From Bariatricus massiliensis (GTDB lineage Bacteria; Bacillota; Clostridia; Lachnospirales; Lachnospiraceae), in NCBI RefSeq assembly GCF_900086725.1, contig NZ_LT574836.1:576034-640033 (forward strand): a stretch of DNA of 64,000 nucleotides. The letters are read 5' to 3'. The notes beneath the pieces are model-generated. The model was given only the letters and a program-made list of their open reading frames with translations, was not told where the DNA came from and searched no databases. Shown here piece by piece: positions 24,748 to 33,246 of this stretch. Each line of letters starts with the position of its first letter. Position 1 is the stretch's first letter. The translations under genes were made by a program, and so were the position numbers.

Positions 24748-24786
24748 CCGCTCAGATGAAGGTAAAACGGAAAAGATATATAATCG

Positions 24787-24818
24787 GGGATATACGCGCA
24801 TGTGTATATCCCTTTTTT
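24787..24818 (+). terminator. gpmI terminator
   Basis: GGGATATAC and GTATATCCC (24787-24795 with 24804-24812) form a perfect stem followed by T6. Confidence 0.88.
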
Positions 24819-24939
24819 AATAACATAGGAAACTTTGTTCTAAAAAAACAAAAATGAATAAATTAGGATAATAAATTTCATATTTGCAGTGAAAAACTAC
24901 ATAAAATGGCAAAAATATAACTGAAAATGCAAGAATCTA

Positions 24940-24968
24940 TTGACGAAATGTCATTATTTCGTTATACT
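24940..24968 (+). promoter_or_regulatory. Aminotransferase promoter with internal palindrome
   Basis: TTGACG (24940-24945) and TATACT (24963-24968) are 17 bases apart. The spacer carries the perfect inverted repeat ACGAAAT-GTCATT-ATTTCGT at 24943-24962, an operator-like arrangement. Confidence 0.7.
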
Positions 24969-25000
24969 AACATACAGTGAAATTAACGGGAGGTTGCAAA

Positions 25001-26290
25001 ATGACTGCATATAAAGATTTGACCAAAGAAGAATTGCTGGATTTAAAGAATGGACTTACAAAAGAATTTGAAGAGGTGAAAGGGAAGGGACTTAAACTGG
25101 ATATGTCAAGAGGCAAGCCTTCCAAAGCACAGCTGGACTTGTCCATGGGGATGATGGATGTATTGAACAGTGGAACTCCGCTTATCGGCGAGGATGGCAC
25201 AGACTGCCGTAACTACGGCGTGCTGGATGGTATTAAGGAAGCAAAACAGCTTATGGCTGATATGATGGAAGTATCTGTGGATCATGTTATTGTTTGTGGG
25301 AATGCCAGTTTGAATATTATGTATGACGCGGTGTCACGTGCTATGACACACGGCATCTTGGGAAGTACGCCTTGGGCGAAGCTTGATAAGGTAAAGTTTC
25401 TCTGTCCGGTACCGGGATATGACAGGCATTTTGCTATCACGGAACATTTTGGGATAGAGATGATTAATATTCCGATGACGCCGCAAGGCCCCGATATGGA
25501 TATGGTAGAGCAGTATGTGAATCATGACGAGTCTGTCAAGGGAATCTGGTGTGTACCCAAGTATTCCAATCCGCAGGGAATTACTTACTCAGAGGAAACA
25601 GTTCAGAGATTTGCCGGATTGACTCCCGCAGCCGGGGACTTCCGCATATTCTGGGATAATGCATATGGCATTCATGACCTCTATGAGGAAGAACAGGATT
25701 GTCTGCTGGAAATTTTGGCAGAGTGCGAAAAGCAAGGCCATCCCGATATGGTTTATAAATTCAGCTCTACATCCAAAATTACCTTTGCCGGCTCAGGTAT
25801 CTCAGCTATAGCCGCTTCCGAGAAGAATCTCAAGGAAATCCGGAAATCCATGTCAATACAGACAATCGGACATGATAAGGTGAATCAGCTTCGCCATGTA
25901 AGGTTTTTTAAAGATATAGACGGCATGAAAGCGCATATGAAGAAACATGCGGACATTATGCGGCCGAAATTCGAGACGGTAGTTCAAGTTTTAGAGGAGG
26001 AGCTGGGAGGTTTGGCCATAGGCTCATGGATTGTGCCGAAGGGCGGATATTTCATCTCATTTGACGCATTGGAAGGCTGTGCGAAGGCGATTGTAGCCAA
26101 AGCAAAAGAGGCGGGTCTGGTGATGACCGGAGCGGGAGCTACCTTCCCTTATGGAAAGGATCCAAAAGACAGCAATATCCGTATTGCGCCGTCCTTCCCG
26201 ACACCGGAAGAGCTTATGACGGCTGCAAAGGTTTTTGTACTGAGCGTGAAACTGGTAAGCATCGATAAGCTGCTGGAACAGGCCGGATAA
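25001..26290 (+). CDS. Class I aminotransferase, AspT (MocR-like) subfamily
   Basis: This 429-residue PLP enzyme belongs to the Aminotran_MocR family that includes the aspartate aminotransferase AspT of corynebacteria. Features are the N-terminal LDMSRGKPSKAQLDLS, the substrate-binding YSNPQGITYS, the cofactor aspartate in FWDNAYGIHDLY and the PLP lysine K259 in FSSTSKITFAGSG. I use ATG 25001, which follows GGGAGGTTGC, not the upstream ATG at 24977 that lies eight bases past the -10. It probably makes aspartate from oxaloacetate and glutamate. It is monocistronic, between a palindromic promoter and a terminator. Confidence 0.88.
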   Translation: MTAYKDLTKEELLDLKNGLTKEFEEVKGKGLKLDMSRGKPSKAQLDLSMGMMDVLNSGTPLIGEDGTDCRNYGVLDGIKEAKQLMADMMEVSVDHVIVCGNASLNIMYDAVSRAMTHGILGSTPWAKLDKVKFLCPVPGYDRHFAITEHFGIEMINIPMTPQGPDMDMVEQYVNHDESVKGIWCVPKYSNPQGITYSEETVQRFAGLTPAAGDFRIFWDNAYGIHDLYEEEQDCLLEILAECEKQGHPDMVYKFSSTSKITFAGSGISAIAASEKNLKEIRKSMSIQTIGHDKVNQLRHVRFFKDIDGMKAHMKKHADIMRPKFETVVQVLEEELGGLAIGSWIVPKGGYFISFDALEGCAKAIVAKAKEAGLVMTGAGATFPYGKDPKDSNIRIAPSFPTPEELMTAAKVFVLSVKLVSIDKLLEQAG

Positions 26291-26317
26291 ATGAATAGAT
26301 AATAATACGATTTTAAA

Positions 26318-26349
26318 GAAATCCGGGATATCGCCCGGGTTTCTTTTTT
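26318..26349 (+). terminator. Aminotransferase terminator
   Basis: A 10-bp stem (26318-26327 with 26334-26343, one G-U) with loop ATATCG is followed by T6. Confidence 0.88.
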
Positions 26350-26400
26350 CAACATGTGCAGAGTGTACAATTCCCTCTGGAGTGAGGGATATAGGGAGCT

Positions 26401-26420
26401 AAAGTGGACTTGTCCACTTT
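26401..26420 (+). repeat. Perfect 9-bp inverted repeat, possible operator
   Basis: AAAGTGGAC-TT-GTCCACTTT is a perfect palindrome, and the half-site AAAGTGG recurs at 26450-26456 beside TACAAT (26457-26462), the likely -10 of the antiporter gene. No T-run follows, so an operator is more likely than a terminator. Confidence 0.5.
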
Positions 26421-26523
26421 ATTTCCGCAAGGGTAGATTATTTGACGACAAAGTGGTACAATGAGCGCATAGAAGTGAAGGTTCCGTTATAGCATGCTGC
26501 CCGGAAACGTTGGAGGTGATTGC

Positions 26524-27753
26524 ATGGCGTTTTTTCAGAAGGTAGAGGAAAACGGGACAGCAGGAGTACTTTTGGCATTATGTGTTATAATGATAGCTGG
26601 CTTTTTGTTTACCAGAGTTACGAATTTATTCCGGCTTCCTAAAGTTACGGGGTACATTATTGTCGGGATTCTTATCGGCCCCAATATGATTGGCCTAATA
26701 TCGTCTCAGTTTGTTGGACATATGGACTTCGTGAGCGATATCGCCTTGGCTTGTATTGCGTTTGGAGTGGGGAAATACTTTAAGCTGGAGCAATTGCGCA
26801 AGACAGGGAAAGAGATACTGATCATAACCGTTATGGAGTCTCTTGTTGCCGGGGTTTTCGTGACTATAGCCAGTCTGTGCCTGTTCCGGGTTCCGTTGGA
26901 TTTTGCCCTTTTACTGGGCGCTGTGGCGACAGCCACCGCGCCGGCTAGCACGATTATGACAATCAAGCAATATCATGCGAAGGGGAAGTTCGTCCGGATT
27001 CTGCTGCAGGTAGTGGCGCTTGACGACGCAGTATGCCTGATTGCTTTCAGCCTTGCGTCGGCCGTCGTGAAAGCTGATTTTAAGGGGAGTATATCCTTTC
27101 AAGAGGTGGTACGTCCGCTGGCCTATAATGTAGTGGCCATAGGAGCAGGGATTCTCTGTGCGGTAGCGCTGAGTAAAGTAATCACACCAGCCAGAAGTAA
27201 GGACAGCCGGTTGATTCTATTGCTGGCAGGGCTCTTAGGGATTTCGGGAATGTGTGCTTTAGCAGGGATATCCTCACTATTGTCCTGTATGGTTTTTGGG
27301 GCGGTTTATGTGAACTTGACGAAAGATAAGAAAATATTCCGTCAACTGGACAATTTCACCCCTCCAGTCATGGCGTTATTTTTTATAGAATCAGGGATGA
27401 AGCTGTCGGTGTCTTCACTGAAAACGGCGGGAATCATAGGAATTGTATACTTTATTGTGAGGATTGCGGGTAAATATTCTGGTGCATGGATAGCTTGCCG
27501 TATGACACATATGGAGCCGTATGTCTATAAGTATTTGGGATTGGGGCTGATTCCACAGGCGGGCGTGGCTATAGGTCTGGCCGCTCTGGGGCAGCGCATT
27601 TTACCTCCGGATATAGGGATGAAACTTTTGACTATTATCTTGGCATCGTCTGTTTTATATGAGATGATAGGGCCCGGATGTGCAAAATACGCGATGCTTC
27701 AGTCGATGAAAGCAGAAAAAATGGAGAAGGAAATAGGAGGCAGGCATGCATAG
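26524..27753 (+). CDS. Cation:proton antiporter (CPA/NhaP-Kef type)
   Basis: A 409-residue integral membrane protein with about twelve hydrophobic segments, of the monovalent cation:proton antiporter superfamily. The N-terminal FRLPKVTGYIIVGILIGP and the ion-pathway motif ALDDAVCLIAF (adjacent aspartates) are diagnostic. There is no C-terminal RCK/TrkA regulatory domain, unlike full-length Kef proteins. ATG 26524 is chosen because TTGGAGGTGATTGC precedes it. It overlaps the SRPBCC gene by 8 bases, and an XRE membrane regulator follows, so the three form an operon. Likely role is Na+ or K+/H+ exchange at the cytoplasmic membrane. Confidence 0.85.
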   Translation: MAFFQKVEENGTAGVLLALCVIMIAGFLFTRVTNLFRLPKVTGYIIVGILIGPNMIGLISSQFVGHMDFVSDIALACIAFGVGKYFKLEQLRKTGKEILIITVMESLVAGVFVTIASLCLFRVPLDFALLLGAVATATAPASTIMTIKQYHAKGKFVRILLQVVALDDAVCLIAFSLASAVVKADFKGSISFQEVVRPLAYNVVAIGAGILCAVALSKVITPARSKDSRLILLLAGLLGISGMCALAGISSLLSCMVFGAVYVNLTKDKKIFRQLDNFTPPVMALFFIESGMKLSVSSLKTAGIIGIVYFIVRIAGKYSGAWIACRMTHMEPYVYKYLGLGLIPQAGVAIGLAALGQRILPPDIGMKLLTIILASSVLYEMIGPGCAKYAMLQSMKAEKMEKEIGGRHA

Positions 27754-28153
27754 ATCAGTGATTAAGGCTACATTTAAGACAGACATACAGACACTGTGGG
27801 ATACGGTGACCGACAATACGGACTGGAGCTGGAGGAAAGATTTATCAAAAATAGAGATAGAAGATGATACGCATTTTACAGAATACACTACAGGTGGGTA
27901 TCCTACGCATTTTACCATAACCGTCAAGGAACCTCTAAAAAAATATGCGTTTAAGATGAAGAATGCACATACGGAGGGAACTTGGCTTGGACTCTTTGAA
28001 GAGCTGCCCGGAGGAGGGATACAGATAGAGTTTACTGAGGAAATCGATTTGGGAAATCCTATAAAGGATTTGCTTTGCCGTATATTAAAGCCATATAAAA
28101 AGATGCAGGAACAATATGTTTATAATCTGAAGAGTAGATTAGGGGAGATGTAA
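27746..28153 (+). CDS. SRPBCC-like small protein
   Basis: The 135-residue soluble protein resembles SRPBCC (START-like) ligand-binding folds: an N-terminal strand VIKATFKTDIQTLWDTVTD, central hydrophobic strands, a late GGGIQIEFTEEI strand and a long C-terminal helix (LKPYKKMQEQYVYNLKSRL). No catalytic residues can be identified and the ligand is unknown. Its ATG overlaps the antiporter stop by 8 bases, so the two are translationally coupled. It may bind a small hydrophobic ligand. Confidence 0.65.
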   Translation: MHRSVIKATFKTDIQTLWDTVTDNTDWSWRKDLSKIEIEDDTHFTEYTTGGYPTHFTITVKEPLKKYAFKMKNAHTEGTWLGLFEELPGGGIQIEFTEEIDLGNPIKDLLCRILKPYKKMQEQYVYNLKSRLGEM

Positions 28154-28158
28154 TAATC

Positions 28159-28641
28159 ATGAAGTTTGGAGAAAAATTAAAGGCGCTGAGGGAGCGGGAA
28201 GAGATTACGCAAGAGCAGCTGGCCGAAGAGCTGGGCCTGAAAGCGGATGAGATTATGGATTTAGAAAATGACAGAAAGCTGCCTGATATATCTACCGTGC
28301 TGGATATCAGTAGAAAATTCGGAATCACTACCGATTATTTACTCCGGGATGAAATCTCATACGGGAAACAGGAGATGAAGGCCGACGAGATAAGTAGTGA
28401 GAGAGCAGGAAAACGGCTGCTTGCTTTGATTATGGGGATATTGTCCTTGATTATCCTTGCGTTTACACCCATGTTCGCACAATCGATACAGATGAAAGAA
28501 CTTTCCACGTTAGGGGAGGCATTGTACAGCTGGAAATCTTATATATTAAGAGCTCCCCTCATCTATATTTTTCTTCTGGCGGCAGTCGGGCTTGTGTCTT
28601 CCATCTATCTTTATGCTACGAACCGTAAGAATAAGCAGTGA
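28159..28641 (+). CDS. XRE-family regulator with membrane anchor
   Basis: A 160-residue protein with an N-terminal helix-turn-helix of the XRE/Cro type (about 5-60: LKALREREEITQEQLAEELGL, then LENDRKLPDISTVLDISRKFG) and two membrane segments in the C-terminal half (about 88-110 and 132-155). The DNA-binding domain would face the cytoplasm at the membrane. It is five bases after the SRPBCC gene, at the end of the antiporter operon, and is a candidate to bind the palindrome at 26401-26420. What the membrane part senses is unknown. Confidence 0.85.
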   Translation: MKFGEKLKALREREEITQEQLAEELGLKADEIMDLENDRKLPDISTVLDISRKFGITTDYLLRDEISYGKQEMKADEISSERAGKRLLALIMGILSLIILAFTPMFAQSIQMKELSTLGEALYSWKSYILRAPLIYIFLLAAVGLVSSIYLYATNRKNKQ

Positions 28642-28647
28642 GGAAAA

Positions 28648-28693
28648 AATAAACCCGAAAGATGCGTTCATGTGCGTATCTTTCGGGTTTATT
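28648..28693. terminator. Bidirectional terminator
   Basis: A 19-bp stem with one G-U pair (28648-28666 with 28675-28693) and an 8-base loop lies between the XRE gene and the convergent activase gene. A-rich and T-rich flanks allow function in both directions. Confidence 0.82.
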
Positions 28694-28696
28694 AAA

Positions 28697-31600
28697 TTAT
28701 GCCTCTAACGTTTCTTGAGTGGGCTGCTGTGCCTCCAGCTTTTTATGGGCGGTGGAGAGCATCAGCTTGATACGGTTCAACTGGTTTACTTCACTGGCGC
28801 CAGGGTCGTAGTCGATTGCCACTACGTTGGAGTCCGGGTGACGGCGGCGCAGTTCCTTGATTACTCCTTTTCCTACCACGTGATTCGGCAGGCAGGCGAA
28901 GGGCTGGGTGCAGACGATATTAGGCGCTCCCGTATGTATCAGCTCCAGCATCTCCCCGGTCAAGAACCAGCCTTCACCGGTCTGATTGCCCACAGAGACG
29001 ATTTCGCCTGCCATCTCGGCAAGTTCCTGTATCTGGGACGGAGGGGTGAAACGTGTACTTGCTTTAAAGGCATTTACGGCTGGCTTCCGGAACCATTCCA
29101 AGGCCTTGATTCCCAGATTGGCTTTGAATGCGGAAGACTTTTTCGTACCCAAGTGTTCGGCCTTGAAGTTACTGTTATAGAAAGAGTAGAGGAAGAAATC
29201 GAGCAAATCAGGTACTACCGCCTCGGCTCCTTCCTGCTCCAGCAGATCAACCAGATAGTTGTTGGCAGCGGGAAGAAATTTGACAAGGATTTCTCCGACC
29301 ACGCCGACTCTGGGCTTTTGTACATCCAAAAGCGGAAGTGTGTCGAAATCTGCTATAATGGCACGGCAGAGGCGTGTGAATTCCCTCCGGCTTTGGTATT
29401 TTTTTGTAATAAATTTGATTGCTTCTTTTTCCCATTTTTTGTGCATTTCGTTTGCTGAGCCGGGGACAGCTTCATAGGGGCGCACCCGGTAAAGGCACCG
29501 CATAAACACATCTCCGAGGACAAGACTGTAAATGCCTTTTATAACTAAAGGCAATGTGATTTTGAAGCCCGGGTTGCTCTCAAGTCCACTTAAGTTCAGG
29601 GAAATGACGGGTATGTTCGGATAACCTGCACGCTTCAATGCCCTGCGGATAAAACCGATATAATTGGAAGCACGGCATCCGCCTCCGGTCTGGCTGATAA
29701 TGACGGCAATCTTATCGGTATCATATTTTCCTGAGAGAATCGCTTCCATTATCTGCCCCACTACGATGAGGGAGGGATAGCATGCGTCGTTATTTACATA
29801 TTTAAGTCCCACATTTACCGCATTCTTGTTATCATTTTTTAACACCTCAATGTTGTAGCCTGCTTCGTGGAAAGCGGGTTCCACAAGATTGAAGTGGATA
29901 GGTGACATCTGTGGGCAGAGTATCGTGTGTGTCTTGCGCATTTCTTTCGTAAAGGGAATCTTCACGATAGAAGCGGGCTTTACTTCACGCTTCATCTGCT
30001 TTTGCTCCCGGACCCGGATAGCCGCAATTAAGGAACGGATTCGTATTCTGGCAGCGCCTAAATTATTGACCTCATCAATTTTGAGGGAAGTATAAATTTT
30101 CCCCGAATGAGTGAGAATATCGGCGACAGCGTCCGTGGTTACGGCGTCAAGGCCGCAGCCGAAGGAGTTGAGCTGAATCAAGTCCAAATCATCCCGCGTC
30201 TTTACATAATTAGCCGCAGCATAGAGCCGGGAGTGATACATCCACTGGTCCATGACGATCAGCGGCCGTTCCACCGGATTAAGGTGGGAGATAGAATCCT
30301 CTGTGAGGACGGCGATTCCATATGCGGTAATCAGCTCCGGAATGCCATGGTTCACTTCCGGGTCATAGTGGTAAGGGCGCCCTGCGAGGACAATGCCCCG
30401 TATTCCGGTCTTTTCCATATAAGCAATGGTTTCTTCCCCTTTTTTGCAGATATCTTCCCGGCATTTACCCAGCTCTTCCCAGGCTTTGTGGGCGGCAGAC
30501 CTTATTTCCTGTGTATCGATAGAGAACTTATCTGCAAGTGCCCGCACGAGTCCTTCTGTCAGAGTCTCCTCGTTGGTCATTGCAAGGAACGGATTCATGA
30601 AGTCTACCACGCCGTCGGCGATGGCATCCATATTATTCTTAATGTTTTCTGCATAAGAGGTCACGATAGGGCAGTTATAATGGTTGTTGGCGTCAGGAAA
30701 CTCGTTCCGCTCGAATGGAATGCATGGGTAGAAAATATGGTCTACGCCTTCGTTGATCAGCCATTGTACATGTCCGTGGGCCAGCTTGGCCGGATAACAC
30801 TCAGATTCGCTGGGAATAGACTCAATTCCCATCTCATAAATCTTGTGGGAGGAGGCCGGAGAGAGCACCACTTGAAATCCCAGTTCATGGAACAGCGTGA
30901 ACCAGTAGGGATAGTTTTCGTACATATTAAGGACACGCGGGATTCCGATGCTGCCCCGCTTTGCATCCTCCTCAGTGAGAGGAGTATAGCCAAAATAGCG
31001 CTCGTTCTTGTAGGCGAAGAGATTCGGGATGTCGCTGTTGGTTCTTTCTTTGCCAAGTCCCCGCTCACAGCGGTTGCCGGAGATGAAACGCCGTCCGCCG
31101 CTGAATTTGTTGATAGTAAGGCGGCAGTTGTTGGTACAGCCTTTACACTTGGACATGGTGGTAGTATATTCCAGCTCATTGATTTCATCGATTGACAGCA
31201 TGGTGGTATTCTTACATTCTTTGAATGCGTACCGTTCTCTGGCGATAAGGGCAGCGCCGAAGGCACCCATAATACCGGCGATATCTGGGCGGATGGCTTT
31301 ACATCCGGCAATCATTTCGAAACTTCTGAGCACGGCATCGTTATAGAAGGTACCGCCCTGTACGACAATGCGCTGGCCCAGCTCGGAGGCATCGGACACT
31401 TTAATTACCTTGAATAGTGCATTTTTGATGACTGAGTAGGCCAGACCGGCGGAAATATCAGCCACCTCGGCCCCTTCCTTCTGTGCCTGCTTTACTTTTG
31501 AGTTCATGAATACCGTACAGCGTGTGCCTAAGTCGATCGGATGCTTGGCATAGAGTGCTTCATGGGCAAAATCTTCCACACTGTAATTTAAAGATTTGGC

Positions 31601-32974
31601 AAATGTCTCGATGAAAGAGCCACAGCCGGAAGAGCAGGCTTCGTTGAGCTGTACACTGTCGACTGTCTGGTTTTTGATTTTAATGCACTTCATGTCCTGA
31701 CCGCCGATATCCAGTATACAGTCCACATCAGGCTCAAAGAAAGAGGCGGCATAGTAATGAGACACAGTCTCTACTTCGCCTTCGTCCAACAACAGCGCGG
31801 CCTTAATCAGGGCTTCACCGTATCCGGTGGAGCAGGAGTGTACGATATGTACGCCTTCAGGCAGTTTGCTGTAGATATCCTTGATGGCGGTGAGCGTCGT
31901 CCCCAGAGGGTCTCCGTCATTGCCGTGGTAGAAGGAATACAAGAGGTTTCCGTCCTCGCCCACCAGTGCGGCTTTGGTCGTAGTAGAGCCTGCGTCGATA
32001 CCGAGGTAAGCATTTCCACGGTAGGAGGCAAGGTCAGCAACCGGCACCTGATGTCTGGCATGCCGTGTTTTGAACTCTTGATAGTCGGCATCGCTGACAA
32101 AGAGCGGCTCCATACGCTCTACTTCGAATTCCATCTGAATATGGGAGGCAAGCTTTTTCTGCAGATCGCCCAGCGTGGTGAAAGTATCCTTTTTTGAATT
32201 GAGGGCAGAACCGACTGCGGCAAATAAGTGTGAATATTTGGGCGCTATGGTGTGCTCATCGTCCAATTTCAATGTGCGGATAAACGCCTCCCGCAGCTCA
32301 GAGAGGAAATGAAGGGGGCCTCCGAGAAAAGCGACATGCCCGCGAATAGGCTTGCCGCACGCGAGTCCGCTGATGGTCTGATTGACAACCGCTTGGAAGA
32401 TAGAGGCCGCAAGGTCCTCCTTGGTTGCTCCGTCGTTGATAAGAGGCTGAATATCAGATTTTGCGAATACACCGCAGCGCGCGGCTATTGTATAAAGAGC
32501 TTTATAATTTTTGGCGTACTCGTTCAGTCCGGTGGCATCTGTCTGAAGAAGGGACGCCATCTGGTCGATAAAAGAACCGGTACCTCCGGCACAGATTCCG
32601 TTCATACGCTGCTCTACATTTCCATTTTCAAAATAAATAATCTTCGCGTCCTCGCCGCCAAGCTCGATCGCCACATCTGTCTGCGGGGCATAGTCTTGCA
32701 GCGCGGTGGAGACTGCGATTACTTCTTGTACAAAGGGGACGCCAAGATGCTTGGCAAGTGTCAGTCCGCCGGAACCGGTAATCATAGGCGAGACCCGCAC
32801 GGGGCCAAGTTTATAGATTGCGCGGCCGAGCAGGTCGGACAAGGTTTCCTGAATATTGGCAAAGTGACGCTCATAATCAGAGAACAGTACGTCGTTATTG
32901 CTGTTCAACACGGCAATCTTTACGGTAGTCGAACCGATATCGATTCCCAATGTATGTAATTCTGTCTGGCTCAT
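28697..32974 (-). CDS. Giant acyl-CoA dehydratase activase-related protein (BcrAD/BadFG plus DUF2229)
   Basis: The 1425-residue protein has two ASKHA-fold BcrAD/BadFG ATPase domains in tandem: the first at about 9-265 (GIDIGSTTVK, GGEDAKIIYF, CAGGTGSFIDQM) and the second at about 322-580 (GIDAGSTTTK, DIGGQDMKC, ACSSGCGSFIETF). A cysteine cluster follows (C610, C613, C617, C636), then a DUF2229 / dehydratase-subunit-like region to the end. The family resembles activators that inject electrons into 2-hydroxyacyl-CoA dehydratases, with cysteines in the CAGGTG/CSSGCG positions suited to a [4Fe-4S] cluster. No dehydratase genes are adjacent, and proteins of this size are widespread in Clostridia without a fixed role. 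TAAGGAGT precedes the ATG. Confidence 0.85.
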   Translation of the reverse strand: MSQTELHTLGIDIGSTTVKIAVLNSNNDVLFSDYERHFANIQETLSDLLGRAIYKLGPVRVSPMITGSGGLTLAKHLGVPFVQEVIAVSTALQDYAPQTDVAIELGGEDAKIIYFENGNVEQRMNGICAGGTGSFIDQMASLLQTDATGLNEYAKNYKALYTIAARCGVFAKSDIQPLINDGATKEDLAASIFQAVVNQTISGLACGKPIRGHVAFLGGPLHFLSELREAFIRTLKLDDEHTIAPKYSHLFAAVGSALNSKKDTFTTLGDLQKKLASHIQMEFEVERMEPLFVSDADYQEFKTRHARHQVPVADLASYRGNAYLGIDAGSTTTKAALVGEDGNLLYSFYHGNDGDPLGTTLTAIKDIYSKLPEGVHIVHSCSTGYGEALIKAALLLDEGEVETVSHYYAASFFEPDVDCILDIGGQDMKCIKIKNQTVDSVQLNEACSSGCGSFIETFAKSLNYSVEDFAHEALYAKHPIDLGTRCTVFMNSKVKQAQKEGAEVADISAGLAYSVIKNALFKVIKVSDASELGQRIVVQGGTFYNDAVLRSFEMIAGCKAIRPDIAGIMGAFGAALIARERYAFKECKNTTMLSIDEINELEYTTTMSKCKGCTNNCRLTINKFSGGRRFISGNRCERGLGKERTNSDIPNLFAYKNERYFGYTPLTEEDAKRGSIGIPRVLNMYENYPYWFTLFHELGFQVVLSPASSHKIYEMGIESIPSESECYPAKLAHGHVQWLINEGVDHIFYPCIPFERNEFPDANNHYNCPIVTSYAENIKNNMDAIADGVVDFMNPFLAMTNEETLTEGLVRALADKFSIDTQEIRSAAHKAWEELGKCREDICKKGEETIAYMEKTGIRGIVLAGRPYHYDPEVNHGIPELITAYGIAVLTEDSISHLNPVERPLIVMDQWMYHSRLYAAANYVKTRDDLDLIQLNSFGCGLDAVTTDAVADILTHSGKIYTSLKIDEVNNLGAARIRIRSLIAAIRVREQKQMKREVKPASIVKIPFTKEMRKTHTILCPQMSPIHFNLVEPAFHEAGYNIEVLKNDNKNAVNVGLKYVNNDACYPSLIVVGQIMEAILSGKYDTDKIAVIISQTGGGCRASNYIGFIRRALKRAGYPNIPVISLNLSGLESNPGFKITLPLVIKGIYSLVLGDVFMRCLYRVRPYEAVPGSANEMHKKWEKEAIKFITKKYQSRREFTRLCRAIIADFDTLPLLDVQKPRVGVVGEILVKFLPAANNYLVDLLEQEGAEAVVPDLLDFFLYSFYNSNFKAEHLGTKKSSAFKANLGIKALEWFRKPAVNAFKASTRFTPPSQIQELAEMAGEIVSVGNQTGEGWFLTGEMLELIHTGAPNIVCTQPFACLPNHVVGKGVIKELRRRHPDSNVVAIDYDPGASEVNQLNRIKLMLSTAHKKLEAQQPTQETLEA

Positions 32975-33177
32975 ATTGTTTACTCCTTACTCTCTCGTAA
33001 AATTATATGTATTACTACTTATTAAATGTTGTTTTGCTTAATCACAATATTCTTCATTATACGACAGAATGGCTGAAAATACAAACACTAGTTATTGGAA
33101 GCGGCGTAGAAAAAAGCTGCTCCTGAACTGGAAATCCTGTTGAATTTGTTAAAACATAGTAAACTTAGGGTATGGAA

Positions 33178-33206
33178 TTGACAAAGTATAGTCCAAAGGA
33201 TACAAT
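33178..33206 (+). promoter_or_regulatory. Promoter of the rhomboid-like gene and pyk
   Basis: TTGACA (33178-33183) and TACAAT (33201-33206) are 17 bases apart, 40 bases before the ATG at 33247. Confidence 0.8.
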
Positions 33207-33246
33207 AGCAACAGTGAGAAAATCTTAAAATAGGAGTATATTTTAT

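Noticed and set aside
30107..31195. A 362-residue open frame on the plus strand
   Set aside because: It lies wholly antisense to the activase gene, has no recognisable family motifs and is a shadow of its codon bias.
32975..33177. Rex-like site TTG...CAA upstream of the activase gene (near 33030)
   Set aside because: The spacing is 19 rather than 18 and the arms do not pair beyond the ends.
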